Part shown: positions 1 to 8,209 of the stretch, piece by piece
How positions within the stretch are numbered: position 1 is the first letter of the stretch
Layout of the letters: each line of letters opens with the position of its first letter
DNA from: Pseudaquabacterium terrae
GTDB lineage: Bacteria > Pseudomonadota > Gammaproteobacteria > Burkholderiales > Burkholderiaceae_C
Reading direction: 5' to 3'
Assembly (NCBI RefSeq): GCF_013266755.1
Contig: NZ_JABRWJ010000007.1
Coordinates: 372,001 to 436,000 of the forward strand
Length of the DNA stretch: 64,000 nucleotides
The notes under the pieces: generated by a model
Seen by the model: the letters and a program-made list of their open reading frames with translations, nothing else
What the model was told of the DNA's origin: nothing
Database searches by the model: none
Program-made: the position numbers and the translations under genes

Positions 1-1079
1 ACCACCGCCGCCAGCAGCAGCACCAGCGGCCACGGCCAGCGCCAGCCGGCACTGCGCCAGAGCACGCCGACCGCCAGCATCAGCAGCGTGCGCTGCGCCG
101 GCACGCCCCAGCCGGCGAGCAGCGCATAGGCCGTTGCTGCGATCAGGCCGCCCCAGCCGCCGGCCACCGGCGAGGGCAGCGCCGTCGCGCCGCGCGGCCA
201 GCGCCGCCATAGCGCGCCGATCATGGCGCCGGCGAGCCAGGCGAACATCGTCACGTGCAGCCCGCTGATCGACATCAGGTGCGCGATGCCGGTGCGGCGG
301 TACAGGTCCCAGTCCTCGCGTTCGATGGCGGCCTGGTCGCCGACGGCCAAGGCCGCGAGCACGCCCGCCGCACGCGCATCGGGCACGTGGCGCTGGATCG
401 CATCGCGCAGCGCCTGCCGCAAGCGCTCGACCGGATGCGCGACGCCTTCGGCCAGCAGCATCGGCGCGGCCGCGCCGCGCGACGCGGCGCGCACGCTGCC
501 GGTGGCACGCACACCGCGCTCCCACAGCCAGAGCTCGACGTCGAAGCCGCCGGGATTCAGCACGCCGTGGGGCTGCTTCAGCCGCACCGGCAAACGCCAG
601 CGCTGGCCGGCTCGCAGCGTGCTGCGCGGCTCGGCACCGGGCTCGTCATCGGACAGCGCGCTGTACCAGCCAAGCGAGATCAGGCCCGGGATGTCGACCG
701 GGGCCCCGCCCGCGCTGGCCTGCTCGACCTCGAACAGGAAGCGCGTGCCGGCGGCGCCGGCATTCGGCAGCGCGGCGATGACGCCGGTGAGCACGAGGTC
801 ACGCCCTTCGAGTGCCGGATCGAGCTGCTCGGCGAGCCGCAGCGATGCGCGTCCGCCGGTGCTGGCGAAGGCCAGCAGCGCCAGCCCGAGTACCGCGGCG
901 ATGCCGAGCCGCCTCCGCGCGCCGGCCCACAACAACAGCGCCAGGCCGATGCCGAGCAGCAGCCCGTACGAACCGATCGGCCACAGCGCCGGCTGCTGCA
1001 ATTGCAGCGCAACGCCGCCGAGCCAAGCCCCTCCCCCTGCTGCGATGCGCCATCCCGGGTTTGTCCCTGGTATTGGCAT
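1..1079 (-). CDS. comEC: ComEC/Rec2-family competence protein, N-terminal part (runs off left edge)
   Basis: Reading the minus strand from ATG at 1079 gives an open frame of 359 codons without a stop to the window edge, so the gene is 3'-truncated here. The N-terminus is hydrophobic (Leu/Ala-rich helices around residues 20-60), then a soluble DUF4131-like region follows. Near residue 275 is the Competence-domain hallmark 'HLMSISGLHVTMFAW', followed by more membrane segments. ComEC forms the inner-membrane channel for single-stranded DNA uptake in natural transformation. The catalytic metallo-beta-lactamase-like C-terminus lies outside the window. The gene is divergent from the RidA-family gene, with only 50 bp between starts. 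The start codon is chosen because it is the first in-frame ATG; the ribosome site before it is weak. Confidence 0.85.
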   Translation of the reverse strand, partial: MPIPGTNPGWRIAAGGGAWLGGVALQLQQPALWPIGSYGLLLGIGLALLLWAGARRRLGIAAVLGLALLAFASTGGRASLRLAEQLDPALEGRDLVLTGVIAALPNAGAAGTRFLFEVEQASAGGAPVDIPGLISLGWYSALSDDEPGAEPRSTLRAGQRWRLPVRLKQPHGVLNPGGFDVELWLWERGVRATGSVRAASRGAAAPMLLAEGVAHPVERLRQALRDAIQRHVPDARAAGVLAALAVGDQAAIEREDWDLYRRTGIAHLMSISGLHVTMFAWLAGAMIGALWRRWPRGATALPSPVAGGWGGLIAATAYALLAGWGVPAQRTLLMLAVGVLWRSAGWRWPWPLVLLLAAV

Positions 1080-1129
1080 CGCCCCAGTGTAGGATGCCGA
1101 CCCGCATTTCTTCCCCCTGCGAGCCCCCC

Positions 1130-1588
1130 ATGTCCGTCTACGGCAAGCTCACTGAACTGGGCATCACGCTGCCCCCCGTCGCCACCCCCGCCGCCGCCTA
1201 CGTGCCCTTCGTGCACACCGGCAAACTGGTCTTCCTGTCGGGCCACATCGCGAAGAAGGACGGCAAACCCTGGGTCGGCCAGCTCGGGTTGACGATGGGC
1301 ACCGAAGAAGGACAAGCGGCGGCCCGCGCGATCGCCATCGACCTGCTCGGCACCTTGCACGCCGCGGTCGGCGACCTGAACAACATCACGCGCATCGTCA
1401 AGCTGATGAGCCTGGTCAACTCGACCGCCACCTTCACCGAGCAGCACCTGGTGACCAATGGCGCATCGAACCTGATCGGCGAGGTCTTCGGCGCGACGAT
1501 CGGTGCGCATGCGCGCAGCGCCTTCGGCGTCGCGCAGGTCCCGATGGGCGCCTGCGTCGAGATCGAGCTGATCGCCGAGGTGAAGTGA
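1130..1588 (+). CDS. RidA/YjgF/YER057c/UK114 family protein
   Basis: A 152-residue protein of the RidA superfamily, somewhat longer than the typical 130-residue RidA. The C-terminal part keeps the family pattern: an Arg (R129 in 'HARSAFGVAQVP') placed like the substrate-binding Arg of RidA, followed by P138 and a final beta strand 'CVEIELIAEVK'. True RidA proteins hydrolyse reactive enamine/imine intermediates such as 2-aminoacrylate. This longer subgroup is less well characterised, so deaminase activity is inferred. No clear Shine-Dalgarno precedes the ATG. The stop overlaps the GTG start of dsbB (GTGA), suggesting translational coupling. Confidence 0.85.
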   Translation: MSVYGKLTELGITLPPVATPAAAYVPFVHTGKLVFLSGHIAKKDGKPWVGQLGLTMGTEEGQAAARAIAIDLLGTLHAAVGDLNNITRIVKLMSLVNSTATFTEQHLVTNGASNLIGEVFGATIGAHARSAFGVAQVPMGACVEIELIAEVK

Positions 1589-2067
1589 ATCAGCGTCGAC
1601 GCGCAGCGCCCGGGTTCGCGCTGATTGCGCTGCTGGCCTTCGGCGCGGTCGGCGTCGCGCTGTACACGCAGCATGCGCGGGACATGCAGCCCTGCCCGTG
1701 GTGCGTGCTGCAGCGGCTGGTCTTCGTCGCCATCGGCGCCTGGGCGGTGATCGGCTTCGTGATGCGCGGCGGCCTCGGGCAGCGCGTCGTCGCGATCATC
1801 GTCTCGCTGCTCGCCAGCGCCGGCATCGCGGCCGCGCTGTGGCAGCACTTCGTCGCGGCCGCATCCGCCTCGTGCAACCAGACCTTCGCCGACAAGTTCA
1901 TCGCCGCCACCGGCCTGGACGGCCTGCTGCCCGATGTCTTCGCCGCCTACGCGTCCTGCGCCGACGCCAAGGTCGACCTGTTCGGCGTGCCATACGAGTT
2001 CTACAGCCTCGCGCTGTTCGCGGTGCTCGACATGCTGGCGGTGCTGACGCTGCTGCGCCGGCGTTGA
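1585..2067 (+). CDS. dsbB: Disulfide bond formation protein B
   Basis: A 160-residue inner-membrane protein with four hydrophobic helices. It carries both redox cysteine pairs of DsbB: C37-x2-C40 in 'QPCPWCVLQR', and C97/C125 in the second periplasmic loop. DsbB reoxidises periplasmic DsbA and passes electrons to quinone. The start is GTG, overlapping the stop of the RidA-family gene by four bases, so the two are probably translated from one message. The length is normal for betaproteobacterial DsbB. No other Dsb gene lies nearby. Confidence 0.93.
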   Translation: MNQRRRAAPGFALIALLAFGAVGVALYTQHARDMQPCPWCVLQRLVFVAIGAWAVIGFVMRGGLGQRVVAIIVSLLASAGIAAALWQHFVAAASASCNQTFADKFIAATGLDGLLPDVFAAYASCADAKVDLFGVPYEFYSLALFAVLDMLAVLTLLRRR

Positions 2068-2203
2068 AGCCCCATGCGTGGCGCCGCTCAGGCCGCCCGC
2101 TGCACCACTCACCGCACTGAATCAACCACCCGCCGGGCTGGCCCTCGCCGGCCGCGGCGCGTCACCGCAGCATCCGGCCTCTTTCACGACGAAGGAGGAA
2201 CGG

Positions 2204-3811
2204 ATGATGGATCGACGCAACTTCTCCCGCCTGGCCGCCAGCGCCTGTGCAGCCCCGCTGGCCACGCTGGTCGGCTGCGGCGGCGGTGCCGACACAACCG
2301 CCGACACCGGACCGCAACGCCAGGCGCTGGGTTCGACGACCGGCACCGGCCGCCCCACGGTGGTCAAGTGGCACGCCACGCCGAACCCCACCGGCCTGCG
2401 CATCGGCTTCTGGGAGACCTTCGGACGGCGCGACGTCACGCTGGCCAGCATGGGCCGCCGGCCGAGCGCGCGCGTCGGCTTCGACAACTGGTCGGCGATC
2501 GAGACCGCGCCCGGCGTCTACGACTGGCGCGACAACGAGCACGCGGCCGACACGCACCGCTACGGCGAGAGCGTGCTGACCGCGGTCAACATCAGCTTCG
2601 CGATCCCGCGCTTCTACCAGGACGACGCGTCCGGCAACGTCGACATCGAGAACCCGGCCACCCGCGCGGCGGCGCTGAAGTTCCTGCGCGCCTACGTGCG
2701 GCGGCTGCTGAAGCGGCACGGCGCGCTGGCGCTGACGATCGACTACGAGATCGTCTCCAACTTCAAGCTCTACCGCCCCGATCCGCAGCGCGACCACCGT
2801 GCCCGCGCCTGGGGCCGTTGGTACGTCGAAGCCGCTGCAGCCGCGCGCGACGAGGCGGCGCAGCTCGGCTTGCCGCCGGGGCAGCTGACGCTGCAGCCGA
2901 TCGTCAATGGCGATCCGCTCGATCCGGCCAACCCGATGTCCGGCGGCGCGGCGATGAACCCCTGGCTGGTCGACGTGATGGCGGTGTCGGACGTGCTGGC
3001 GCTGGACACCTACCACCGCGATGCGTCGCGCCCGGTCGATCCGACCTACACGCTGCGCATCATCGACTACTGGCGCCGCGAGTTTGCCGCCGGCAAGCCG
3101 GTGGTCGTCGCCGAGCACGGCTTCAGCAGCATCGTCAGCGATGGCGGCGACGACGCGCACCTGGGCGACCCCGACAAGTTCCACGGCACGCGCGCCGATC
3201 AGCTGGCCTACTACGACCGCCTGTTCACGATGCTGCTGGAGGCGAACCAGCCGGCCGGCATGTTGAGGAACCAGCTGCGCGGCCTGCACCTGTGGTCGAT
3301 CACCGACAACCTGGTCAGCGACAAACCGCATTCGCGCTACTACGGCCTGCACGAGAAGGACGGCGCGCCGAAGCCAGCAGCCGCCGCGATTCAACGCGCC
3401 ATCCGCCTGATCGAAGGTGACCAGCTCAACGACGGTGATCCGCTGCACCGGCCGTACCACCGCTCGCAGTCCGATCCCGCGAACCTGGCCGACAGCTTGC
3501 GGCTGGGCACGCAGCCGGTGAACCTCGTGTTCACCGAGGGTGACCACTTCGAGTTCCTGCGCTACCGCGACCAGGGCGCGCCGGCGCATGCCCGATCGGC
3601 GCGGCTGAAGGTCGCGCTGGCGCAGCCGGGCTCGCTGCTGGTCTGCGTCAACGGACACTGGCTGCACGAACCGAAGGCGGACCCCGTCCACCTTTCGGCA
3701 CACTACAAGTTCGGCGCGGCCGATGGCGGCAACGTGATCGACGTGCACGCCACGGCCGAAGTCTTCCCAGCCCGCCACCAAGTCCTGTCCCTGCGCATTG
3801 CCTACGACTGA
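2204..3811 (+). CDS. Putative glycoside hydrolase (TIM-barrel, clan A-like) lipoprotein
   Basis: A 535-residue exported protein. The N-terminus 'MMDRRNFSRLAASACAA' has a twin-arginine-like motif and then a lipobox-like 'LVGC', so it is probably a Tat-exported lipoprotein. The first 380 residues of the mature protein look like a clan-A (beta/alpha)8 barrel: 'AIETAPGVYDWRD' early in the domain, a Glu at the end of a strand in 'ALTIDYEIVSN', and a second in 'KPVVVAEHGFSS', candidates for acid/base and nucleophile. A C-terminal beta-rich region of about 120 residues follows. The family and substrate are not recognised with certainty. A strong ribosome site (gaaggagg) fixes the start. The stop overlaps the TTG start of the histidine kinase, suggesting one operon. 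Confidence 0.65.
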   Translation: MMDRRNFSRLAASACAAPLATLVGCGGGADTTADTGPQRQALGSTTGTGRPTVVKWHATPNPTGLRIGFWETFGRRDVTLASMGRRPSARVGFDNWSAIETAPGVYDWRDNEHAADTHRYGESVLTAVNISFAIPRFYQDDASGNVDIENPATRAAALKFLRAYVRRLLKRHGALALTIDYEIVSNFKLYRPDPQRDHRARAWGRWYVEAAAAARDEAAQLGLPPGQLTLQPIVNGDPLDPANPMSGGAAMNPWLVDVMAVSDVLALDTYHRDASRPVDPTYTLRIIDYWRREFAAGKPVVVAEHGFSSIVSDGGDDAHLGDPDKFHGTRADQLAYYDRLFTMLLEANQPAGMLRNQLRGLHLWSITDNLVSDKPHSRYYGLHEKDGAPKPAAAAIQRAIRLIEGDQLNDGDPLHRPYHRSQSDPANLADSLRLGTQPVNLVFTEGDHFEFLRYRDQGAPAHARSARLKVALAQPGSLLVCVNGHWLHEPKADPVHLSAHYKFGAADGGNVIDVHATAEVFPARHQVLSLRIAYD

Positions 3812-4904
3812 CATCGAGACCCCGGACACGGCGCCCTCCCCGCGGGCGCTGGAAGGTTATGCCGGCGTGCTGGCCTCGTTCGCGCTCGGGCTGGCGGCGC
3901 TGGTCGTCGCGCTGGCCACGCACAAGCCGCGCATGGCCTTGCTGCAGGTGCTGCCGACGGTGGTCGCGATGCTGTTCGGCGGCGGTGCCGCGGCGCTGTG
4001 GCTGCTGCGCCGGCGCCAGGCCATGCCGCTGTGGGCACTGCTGGTCGGCCCGGCGCTGGCCACGTCGGCGGCGATGCTCGGCACCGTGCTGCTGCTGGCG
4101 ACGCTGCACGGCAAAGTGCTCGGCGTGGTGTTCGCCCGCCCCATCGTCGAGCGCGGCCTGCTCGCCGCGCCGCTGCTCGGTGCGCTGGTCGGCGGCGGTT
4201 TGTGGCTGCTGGAGCGCACGCGCCAGCGCGAGCGCGCCGCATGGGCCGCGCAGCAGCTGGCGCGCGCCCACGAGAAGCAGCTGCAGCACGAGCGCGCGCT
4301 GGCGCAGCTGCAATTGCTGCAGGCGCAGATCGAGCCGCACTTCATCTACAACACGCTGGCCAACCTGCGCCAGCTGGTGAAGCTGGACAGCGCGCGGGCG
4401 CTGCAGATGCTCGACCACCTGATCCGCTACTTCAAGCTGGTGCTGCCGAGCTTTCGCGCCGACCGGCTGCCGCTGCGCGACGAGCTGGCGCTGGTCGAGG
4501 CCTACCTCGACCTGCTGCGCGAGCGCATGGGGCGGGCGATGACGCTGCAGGTCGACCTGCCCGAGGCCTTCGCCGGCCTGTCGCTGCTGCCCGGCGCGCT
4601 GCTGTGCCTGACCGAGAACGCCGTCAAGCACGGCCTGCCGGAGGACGATTCGCCGCTGCGTCTGCAGATCGGCGTGCGGCGCATCGGCGCGACGCTGCTG
4701 CTGACGGTGCGCGACAACGGAGGCGGCCTTTCCGCCGGGGCTCCGGCGCCTGCCGGCACGGGCCTGGCCAACCTGCGCGAGCGGCTGCGGCTGCTGTACG
4801 GCGCCGGCGCCGAGCTGCAGCTGCACAACGCCCATCCCGGCTGCGAGGCGGTGCTCGTGCTGCCGTGGGAAGAGCCGCGCGGCGCCATGCCGGATAACAC
4901 ATGA
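3798..4904 (+). CDS. LytS/AlgZ-type sensor histidine kinase
   Basis: A 368-residue membrane kinase. The N-terminal 135 residues contain four or more hydrophobic segments with no extracytoplasmic domain, then a short coiled stretch leads into a His_kinase domain. The phospho-acceptor is H181 in 'QAQIEPHFIYNTLANL'; the ATP-binding N box is 'CLTENAVKHGL', followed by 'VRDNGGGL' and 'GTGLANLRERL'. The start TTG overlaps the preceding hydrolase gene by 14 bp; a later GTG near residue 24 is possible but would shorten the first helix. It pairs with the LytTR regulator 10 bp downstream. The signal sensed is unknown; coupling to a glycoside hydrolase suggests a carbohydrate or envelope cue, which is inference. 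Confidence 0.85.
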   Translation: MPTTDIETPDTAPSPRALEGYAGVLASFALGLAALVVALATHKPRMALLQVLPTVVAMLFGGGAAALWLLRRRQAMPLWALLVGPALATSAAMLGTVLLLATLHGKVLGVVFARPIVERGLLAAPLLGALVGGGLWLLERTRQRERAAWAAQQLARAHEKQLQHERALAQLQLLQAQIEPHFIYNTLANLRQLVKLDSARALQMLDHLIRYFKLVLPSFRADRLPLRDELALVEAYLDLLRERMGRAMTLQVDLPEAFAGLSLLPGALLCLTENAVKHGLPEDDSPLRLQIGVRRIGATLLLTVRDNGGGLSAGAPAPAGTGLANLRERLRLLYGAGAELQLHNAHPGCEAVLVLPWEEPRGAMPDNT

Positions 4905-4914
4905 GGAGAGCGTC

Positions 4915-5640
4915 ATGCGCGCGCTGATCGCCGACGACGAACCGCTGCTGCGCGCCGAGCTGCGCGAGGCGCTGGCGCTGGCCTGGCCGGAGCTCACGAT
5001 CGCTGCCGAGGCCGGCGACGGCCGCGCCGCGCTGAAGGCCGCGCTCGAGCTGCGGCCCGAGGTCGTGTTCCTCGACATCAGCATGCCGCACCTCGACGGC
5101 CTGGCCGCCGCGCAGCGCCTGCGCGAACGCGGCTACGGCGGCGAGATCGTCTTCGTCACCGCCTACGACCAGCACGCGCTGGCGGCCTTCGATGCGCGGG
5201 CGGTCGACTACCTCGTGAAGCCGCTGGAGCCCGAGCGGCTCGGCGAGACCGTCACGCGGCTGAAGGCGCGGTTGGCGTCGGCGCCAGCCGCGTCCGCCGC
5301 GCCGCCTGCAGAACAGGCTTCACCGTGGCTGCGCGTGACCCGCGGCACCGCGACGCAGCTGATCGCGCTCGACGACATCGCCTGCCTGCGCGCCGTGCCC
5401 GGCTACACGCAGGTGATCACGCGCGCCGGCGAGCACCTGGTCGAGCTGGCGATGAAGACGCTGCAGGAGCGGCTGGACCCGCGCTGCTTCGTGCAGGTGC
5501 ACCGCGCCAGCATCGTCAACCTGCACTTCATCGCCCGCATCCTGCGCGAGCGCCCCGGCCACTGCGTCATCGAGCTGAAGCACGGCCTCGGCCGCGTCGA
5601 GGCCAGCCGCAGCGGCGCCGAGCTGCTGCGCGCCCTTTAG
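4915..5640 (+). CDS. LytTR-family DNA-binding response regulator
   Basis: A 241-residue regulator with a receiver domain (residues 1-120) followed by a LytTR DNA-binding domain (about 140-241). Receiver residues are intact: D7/D8 acid pair, phospho-acceptor D54 in 'VVFLDISMPHLDG', Thr in 'VTAYD' and K104 in 'YLVKPL'. The LytTR part has the usual 'FVQVHRASIVNL' motif. It resembles AlgR/LytR-type regulators and is the evident partner of the upstream kinase. The start is supported by 'gaggagag' just upstream. The stop lies 2 bp from the end of the converging GH5-like gene. Its target promoters cannot be identified from the window. Confidence 0.9.
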   Translation: MRALIADDEPLLRAELREALALAWPELTIAAEAGDGRAALKAALELRPEVVFLDISMPHLDGLAAAQRLRERGYGGEIVFVTAYDQHALAAFDARAVDYLVKPLEPERLGETVTRLKARLASAPAASAAPPAEQASPWLRVTRGTATQLIALDDIACLRAVPGYTQVITRAGEHLVELAMKTLQERLDPRCFVQVHRASIVNLHFIARILRERPGHCVIELKHGLGRVEASRSGAELLRAL

Positions 5641-5642
5641 CC

Positions 5643-6944
5643 TCAGCGCGGGCTCTCCCAACGCGAGGCCAGCTCGGTGTAGAAGCGAATCGCCGCGTAG
5701 TTCGGCGGCAGCAGCGTGCGCCCCCCGCTGTCCGGCCCGGCGGCGTTGTACGACCAGCGCGTCCAGTGCAGGCCCCGGTCCTCGAAGAAGTCGATCAGGT
5801 CGCCTTCGTAGGCCAGTTGGCCGAGCGCCTCCGTGCTGGCGCCGAACTGGTCGACATACAGCGGCACCTGGTGCCGGTCGCGAAAATCCAGCGCCCACTG
5901 CAGGTACCACGGGATGAAGCCCTTGCTCAGCGTCTTCTGGTAGTTGCCCGGCTTCACGCGCTGCTCGTTGAAGACCTTCTCCGGCTGCGCGGCAGGGTCG
6001 GCACCCGCGAGCAGCGATCCATAACCGTCGACCGGATCGGCGAAAGGATAGGTCGGCTTGCAATCGCCCGTTGGCAGGCACGGCAACGTCCAGGTGCCGT
6101 GGTTGATCCATTCCTTGGGCACCAGGAAGTTCACCGCATAGACCACGCGCCCGGCATAGGCCGCGATGAAGTAGTCGTCGAGCCGGTACTCCATCGTGTC
6201 GTAGTTGTAGTTCGGGCCGATGAAGAACGGCGTGCGCCGGTCGACGCGGCTGATCTCGTCCATCAGCGCCCGCTGGAAGCTCACCAGCGTGGCGACCGGA
6301 TTCGCCGCGCCGGTCTTGTCGGCACTCGGCTCGGCGAGAAGACCATAACCCGCGATGTAGTCGGTGCCCCGGAAGCGCTCGGCAAGGAAGCGCCAGGTCT
6401 TGCGGTAGTAGCCGAAGTTCGGGCAACGCACGAGCTCGACCTTCGGATCGCAAGGCCCCGTCTTGCGGATGTCGTAGAAGTCGGGATGCGTGGTGAAGGC
6501 ATCGCTGCCGCGCATCTCCAGCACCATCCACAGCCCGCGCGAACGCGCCGCCGCGACCCAGCCATCGATCTGCTGCAGGTAGTCGTCGCGAAAACCGGAG
6601 GGCGTGTCGGCGCGGGTGTCCTTGCTGTAGGTGATGCGCAGCCGGATCGTGTTCATGTTGAACTGCCCGGCGATGATCGCCGCGTCCTGCGCGTCGATGC
6701 CGTCGACATTGACGCCGCGCAGCCTCACGGCGCGCCCCTGCGGATCGAGCAGCGTCGTGCCCTGGATCGTCAGCCGCAGCGGCGCGCAGCCGGTGCTGCC
6801 GCAGGCGCCGGCCGCCGCGGCTTGCGCGGTCTGCATGCCGTCCGCGCCATCGCTGCCGCCGCCGCCACCACCGCAGCCGGCCAGCAGCCAGGCCGCGCCG
6901 AGCATCGCCGCGCGGGCGATCGGTCGCCAGGTCATCGTGTCCAT
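5643..6944 (-). CDS. GH5-like cellulase-family lipoprotein with altered nucleophile position
   Basis: A 433-residue protein with a lipoprotein signal ending in 'LLAGC' followed by a Gly-rich linker. The body reads like a GH5-type (beta/alpha)8 barrel: 'VRLRGVNVDG' near residue 75, 'MNTIRLRI', an acid/base Glu at E205 in 'GLLAEPSADK' (family usually NEP), and 'VPLYVDQFGAS' at 361-370, where the family normally has G-E-F-G. The nucleophile Glu is therefore read as Gln (Q366, codon cag). This could mean a non-catalytic binding protein, a shifted nucleophile, or a different subfamily. ATG at 6944 is chosen over an earlier in-frame ATG because 'gaaggggg' precedes it closely and the signal peptide then has normal length. 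It converges on the LytTR gene. Confidence 0.75.
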   Translation of the reverse strand: MDTMTWRPIARAAMLGAAWLLAGCGGGGGGSDGADGMQTAQAAAAGACGSTGCAPLRLTIQGTTLLDPQGRAVRLRGVNVDGIDAQDAAIIAGQFNMNTIRLRITYSKDTRADTPSGFRDDYLQQIDGWVAAARSRGLWMVLEMRGSDAFTTHPDFYDIRKTGPCDPKVELVRCPNFGYYRKTWRFLAERFRGTDYIAGYGLLAEPSADKTGAANPVATLVSFQRALMDEISRVDRRTPFFIGPNYNYDTMEYRLDDYFIAAYAGRVVYAVNFLVPKEWINHGTWTLPCLPTGDCKPTYPFADPVDGYGSLLAGADPAAQPEKVFNEQRVKPGNYQKTLSKGFIPWYLQWALDFRDRHQVPLYVDQFGASTEALGQLAYEGDLIDFFEDRGLHWTRWSYNAAGPDSGGRTLLPPNYAAIRFYTELASRWESPR

Positions 6945-7077
6945 CGGGCCCCCTTCGAGCTTGTCGCTCGTCTGCACATGCGCAGACGGTAGGAGGGCTC
7001 GGCCCGGCGATGAAGTGGCAACCCGGCGAACGAGCGCGCCGGCCCGCTGGACGGCCCGAATCAGGCGCCGAGCTGCG

Positions 7078-8133
7078 TCAGCGCAGCGACGCGTTCAGCT
7101 TGTCGAGCGCCGCGTGGCCCGGGCACAGCTCGGCTTCCCCGAGCGCATTCAGCGGCTTGGCGACGGTGTTCAGCGCCTGGTGCATGTCGCCGGCCTCGGC
7201 GTCGACGTAGAGCAGCCCGGTGGCGATCTCGCCGCGCGCGGCGTAGGCCTGCACCTGGTTCATCGCCGCGATGCGGTCGGTCGGGTCGTAGTTGGCGTGC
7301 AGCTTGCGCAGCCGCATCGTGCCGCCGTCGGGTCCGGGCAGGTCGACCGCTTCGCCGGGCGCCGGCGCGGCGCTGACTTCGGCATCGAGGTCGATGAAGT
7401 CGATGCGGCTGACGGCCTCGTTGTGCTCGCGCACGTAGTCGTAGCTGCGGGTGCTGCCGGCGTGGTTGTTGAACGCGACGCAGGGGCTGATGACATCGAG
7501 GAAGGCGGCGCCGCGGTGCGCGATCGCGCCCTTGATCAGCGGCACCAGCTGCGCCTTGTCGCCCGAGAAGCCGCGGCCGACGTAGGTGGCGCCCAGCTGC
7601 AGCGCGATGCCGACCAGGTCGATCGCCGCGTCGTTGTTGACGGCGCCCTTCTTGGCCTTCGAGCCGCGGTCGGCGGTGGCCGAGAACTGGCCCTTGGTCA
7701 GCCCGTAGACGCCGTTGTTCTCGACGATGTAGACCATGCGCACGCCGCGGCGCATCGCATGCGCGAACTGGCCGATGCCGATCGACGCCGAATCGCCGTC
7801 GCCCGAGACGCCGAGGTACAAGAGCTCGCGATTCGCGAGGTTCGCGCCGGTCAGCACGCTGGGCATGCGGCCGTGCACGGTGTTGAAGCCGTGGCTCGCG
7901 CCGAGAAAGTAGTCCGGCGTCTTCGAGCTGCAGCCGATGCCCGACAGCTTGGCGACGCGGTGCGGCTGGATGTCGAGCTCCCAGCAGGCCTGCACGATCG
8001 CCGCCGAGATCGAGTCGTGACCGCAGCCGGCGCACAAGGTCGAGACCTTGCCTTCGTAGTCGCGGCGCGTGTAGCCGACCGCGTTGCGCGCCAGCGTCGG
8101 GTGGTGCAGCCTGGGTTTGGCGAGGTAGGTCAT
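7078..8133 (-). CDS. korB: 2-oxoacid:ferredoxin oxidoreductase beta subunit (2-oxoglutarate type)
   Basis: A 351-residue thiamine-diphosphate subunit. The TPP/Mg motif is visible as G111-D-G-D114 with 'ENNGVYGLTKGQ' downstream. C34 and C37 in 'LCAGCGHDS', C68 in 'GIGCSS' and C218 in 'ISPCVAF' are placed like the four ligands of the [4Fe-4S] cluster in this family. With KorA it oxidatively decarboxylates a 2-oxoacid (probably 2-oxoglutarate) to acyl-CoA and passes electrons to ferredoxin or to the FAD subunit encoded upstream. ATG at 8133 is chosen because it begins the conserved domain and follows a purine-rich 'gggag'; the frame stays open upstream through a GC-rich repeat but without family sequence. 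It is last in a three-gene operon. Confidence 0.88.
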   Translation of the reverse strand: MTYLAKPRLHHPTLARNAVGYTRRDYEGKVSTLCAGCGHDSISAAIVQACWELDIQPHRVAKLSGIGCSSKTPDYFLGASHGFNTVHGRMPSVLTGANLANRELLYLGVSGDGDSASIGIGQFAHAMRRGVRMVYIVENNGVYGLTKGQFSATADRGSKAKKGAVNNDAAIDLVGIALQLGATYVGRGFSGDKAQLVPLIKGAIAHRGAAFLDVISPCVAFNNHAGSTRSYDYVREHNEAVSRIDFIDLDAEVSAAPAPGEAVDLPGPDGGTMRLRKLHANYDPTDRIAAMNQVQAYAARGEIATGLLYVDAEAGDMHQALNTVAKPLNALGEAELCPGHAALDKLNASLR

Positions 8134-8139
8134 TGGGGG

Positions 8140-8209
8140 GTCTCCCGCCGGGCCGCCCCAAGGGAGACGGCGCCCCCTCGGGGGGCAGCGAACAGAGTGA
8201 GCTCGGGGG
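8140..8209. repeat. GC-rich palindromic intergenic element between korA and korB
   Basis: The gap between korA and korB contains two stem-forming palindromes: GTCTCCC (8140-8146) with GGGAGAC (8162-8168), and GCCCCC (8172-8177) with GGGGGC (8181-8186) separated by TCG. The core CCCCCTCGGGGGGC is shared with the element found inside parE at 31289-31358, indicating a dispersed repeat family in this genome. Because it lies within a co-transcribed operon it could affect mRNA stability or relative expression of the two subunits; that role is inferred. Confidence 0.6.
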
